DNA of 64,000 nt, taken from contig NC_019864.2 of assembly GCF_002234675.1 (NCBI RefSeq), forward strand, positions 15,827,582-15,891,581. Direction: 5' to 3'. The DNA is from Oryzias latipes (Eukaryota > Chordata > Actinopteri > Beloniformes > Adrianichthyidae). Positions 61,314-64,000 of this stretch are shown here, one piece after another. The notes under the pieces are model-generated. The model ran no database searches, was not told where the DNA came from, and saw nothing but the letters and a program-made list of their open reading frames with translations. The position numbers and the translations under genes are program-made. How positions within the stretch are numbered: position 1 is the stretch's first letter; every line of letters begins with the position of its first letter.

Positions 61314-61756
61314 CATGTGTCAAACTCAAGGCCCCCGGGGGCCAATTGTGGCGAGCCATGTCATTTTATGTGGCCCGCGAGAGCATAAACGTTTTTAATT
61401 TCTTAGAATAAAAAATAAAAATTGGTGTGTATTTATTCATATCTAGGGGGAATAAGGCTTGAAATATCGGATTGGACAACTATACATTAGACTTAAACAC
61501 TGTCCATATAACCTAACCTGACAGAATCAAATTTCAAAGGATTTATGCTAGAGTAGCAAGCAAACAAATGTTTTCTATGCAACTGTAATTGTCACTTTAA
61601 AAAGTTTTAATAAATAAATAATGAGTTATTTAACATTAAGGAGTAGTTACATTTATTTTTCACAACATTTAGTTACATGTATAACTTATATCTGGCCCTT
61701 TGAGGACAGCCGCTATGCTTATGTGGCCCTCGGTGAAAATGAGTTTGACACCCCTG
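61314..61756. mobile_element. hAT-type MITE with 8-bp target duplication
   Basis: The right end TGAGTTTGACACCCCTG is the complement of the hAT/Charlie-type terminus CAGGGGTGTCAAACTCA; the left end is a slightly worn CATGTGTCAAACTCA. The flanks GTCTAAAA (61306-61313) and ATCTAAAA (61757-61764) match in 7 of 8 bases, the target-site length of hAT elements. 443 bp, with GGCCC blocks just inside both ends and no transposase. Confidence 0.88.
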
Positions 61757-64000
61757 ATCTAAAAGATCAGCAAATAGGCACATTTGTTAAATACTTCTAT
61801 TAGTCTTTAAATAAAAATCTTTTTCTTGCCTTTGCAAAAACTGTAGTACACTATTACTGGTCATCAAAGCACTTTTTCTTTGTAAAGCAAAAGTCATTGG
61901 GGAATAGTTTGATGAGAATCAAAGCAAGCTAACTCACACTGGAGGTCATAAGATTAAGCCATCAGGACAAATAAAGAAAATCTGTCCTAAAATTCAGAAC
62001 TTTCCCAGCCCACCACCTTCATTCTAGATAGCTATGTGCTCATGTGCAACAAAAAACCTTTGTTGTTTCAGCTACTTGCTTCCTCTAATTGGGTTTTTCT
62101 GATTCCCTGTTGGAGATCCTTTAGCCGTCAAAATCCCTGTCAACAGAACTGCTGATGATTCCTGTCTTTCTTGGATTATCACAGTAAATTCTAGAAGCAG
62201 ATTTTTTTAAATCTACATCCTAAATTTTTAACGTTAAGTATGGTCTTACATATTTAAATGTGAAAGAGAAAACCCTGTGTATGTGTTTGTGCAGATCTAA
62301 ATGTCCTGGCATTTGTGCAGATCGTCATAACACTTAGTTCAAAAGCACAAAAATACACTGGATTACCTGATTTTGTTGCCCCTATTACTGCTCCTACCAG
62401 CCATCTAACTTTTTTGTGGTCACAAGCTTATCGTTCTGTGTTTGCTTTGGCTTTGTGCAGCTGGAAGAGCACAATGAATTGGATGCAAGCAATTGTGCAT
62501 GCATGAGAGTGAGCTCAGAGAGCTGAGCCCTGGACTCAGTGAGGCTGAGGCACACCAGATTGGGCTGACTCGTCCAAGCAGCACATTTCCGATTGGTCTG
62601 GGCAACAAAGCTGAAATGTGCCTTTCATGGCACTGGTACAAACAAATAGGAGCGTACAAAAAGCCCATTCTTTGTCTTTGTGAAATGAACTTTTGCGCAG
62701 CCAAAGATCCTACTTAATTCACTCAAAATTCATTGATTAATGCTGACCACCTTGAGACTTTCCTCAGTAATTATGGTCTTCAGGCTTGGGACGGGCCACT
62801 GATACTCCTAATGAGTCATAAAAGGCAAAGAATTATACACTCCAATAGTCGTGACATTGAGCAATATTTCAATATTTGGCCACTTACACTTGGAGTCTAT
62901 TTGCCTACAGACTTGGCACACTCTCCATTGCCCTCAGACATGCATTTACACAAGCAAACAAAGAAATCTTGACTTTGCAGTCTCTTGGTGTAGTTTCTGT
63001 GCACTCAGGATATTTGGGTACAGGCTGAATCCTGCTGCACAGCCCGGAAAAACAAACAGGCAGATCAAACAGAGATCCCATACAGCGCTGTGATTCAGTC
63101 CAACTCTTCGGCACCCAATAAGCGTGGCCGATTATGTAATCAAAACAAGAGGCCTAAAACCACAATATGATAATTGTCCTGGGAACGCTCAGTGCTCGGA
63201 CTGGAACGCGCTTCCTGCCAGAGGTTCCATGGTGGTGCTGTTTGTGAGTATCTGCACAAAAAGATGAGGCTGATTGAGCTGAAGTAGTTTGATTTTGATG
63301 TGATTTTCTCTGTGATTAGAACAGCAAGTTGTTGTGAGAGACACTCGGCATCCACTTAATAAGACGATGGGGAGTTTCACTTGATAAAGGAGCTGTTAGA
63401 GAGGAAATATGTGTATATGACCATCTTTTGGTGGGTAATATGGGTTACTGTTTCTAAAATACATTTTCTTAACTCATTTTAGATGGAAAAAAAAAGCCGA
63501 GTAGAGGTGAGGACCAAATAAGGAAAAAGGAAACTTTGATCTGATATGACCACAAGTGAAAAAGTACATGGTGCATTTTGCAAGTTATACAGAGTAAAAT
63601 AATGTTTTTAAAATAAAAAAAACCTAAATAACGTGGATTATTTTTAAATTTCTTCAGTTTCCCCAGAGATCATAAACACAAGGTTTTAGTGCACCACATC
63701 TGGTTTTCTGAGGAGAAGGGGCCAAACATGTTTTCTATGATTTAATGAGATCGTAGAAAAGGTTCAGCAAAGGCACTTGCAGGAAAGGCAAAGTGTTTAT
63801 TATAAAGACCATTTCAGAAGCAGCAGCACTTAAAAATTCCTGTTAATATTTGATGATGAGTGTGATGCGAGATCCTCCAGTGAGCAGGCTTTGACTGTGA
63901 GGGAAACATACAATGACTGCGCATCAGACGTGGCTGAGGGTTGACAGGCATGTGGCTCCCAGCTTTTTCTGACAGTGTTCCTCCTTGTTACAGCTCCTGA

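Overview
The window is nuclear DNA from a ray-finned fish. The protein-coding exons are vertebrate-type, with short coding exons, GT-AG introns and several introns under 100 bp. They are embedded in AT-rich DNA full of teleost-style SINEs, Tc1 transposons and small inverted-repeat elements. Two of the small element families (TTAA-flanked copies and a family with AACCCTTGTGCTAT ends) resemble repeats I associate with medaka. Oryzias or a relative is therefore my best guess, but this is inference. No bacterial, viral or CRISPR-type system was seen.

Layout: (1) 1-7023, minus strand: the 5' eight coding exons of a myosin phosphatase targeting subunit, best matched to PPP1R12C; the gene runs off the left edge. 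(2) 9000-15384, minus strand: complete pnpla2 (adipose triglyceride lipase, ATGL), 9 coding exons, 501 residues. (3) 15385-18678: intergenic, containing an L1-type LINE fragment. (4) 18679-26524, plus strand: complete pidd1 (LRR, ZU5, UPA and death-domain scaffold of the PIDDosome), 15 coding exons, 1001 residues. (5) About 28000-42405, plus strand: slc25a22 (mitochondrial glutamate carrier 1), with a non-coding first exon, 10 coding exons (312 residues) and a probable 3.2-kb 3' UTR. Its 7.6-kb first intron holds Tc1-type remnants. (6) 42406-64000: mostly non-coding. It contains a GC-rich promoter-like region with one plausible first coding exon (46743-46776) of an unidentified plus-strand gene, a 1.6-kb Tc1 transposon killed by mutations, a SINE and at least seven small non-autonomous elements.

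The genes do not form an operon or pathway. The order and relative orientation of pnpla2, pidd1 and slc25a22 match the human 11p15.5 block, so this is an old syntenic neighbourhood. RPLP2, which lies between PIDD1 and PNPLA2 in human, was not found here. The most interesting gene-level observations are that the first PIDD1 autocleavage site reads SFS instead of HFS while the second is intact, and that pnpla2 has a GC-AG intron.
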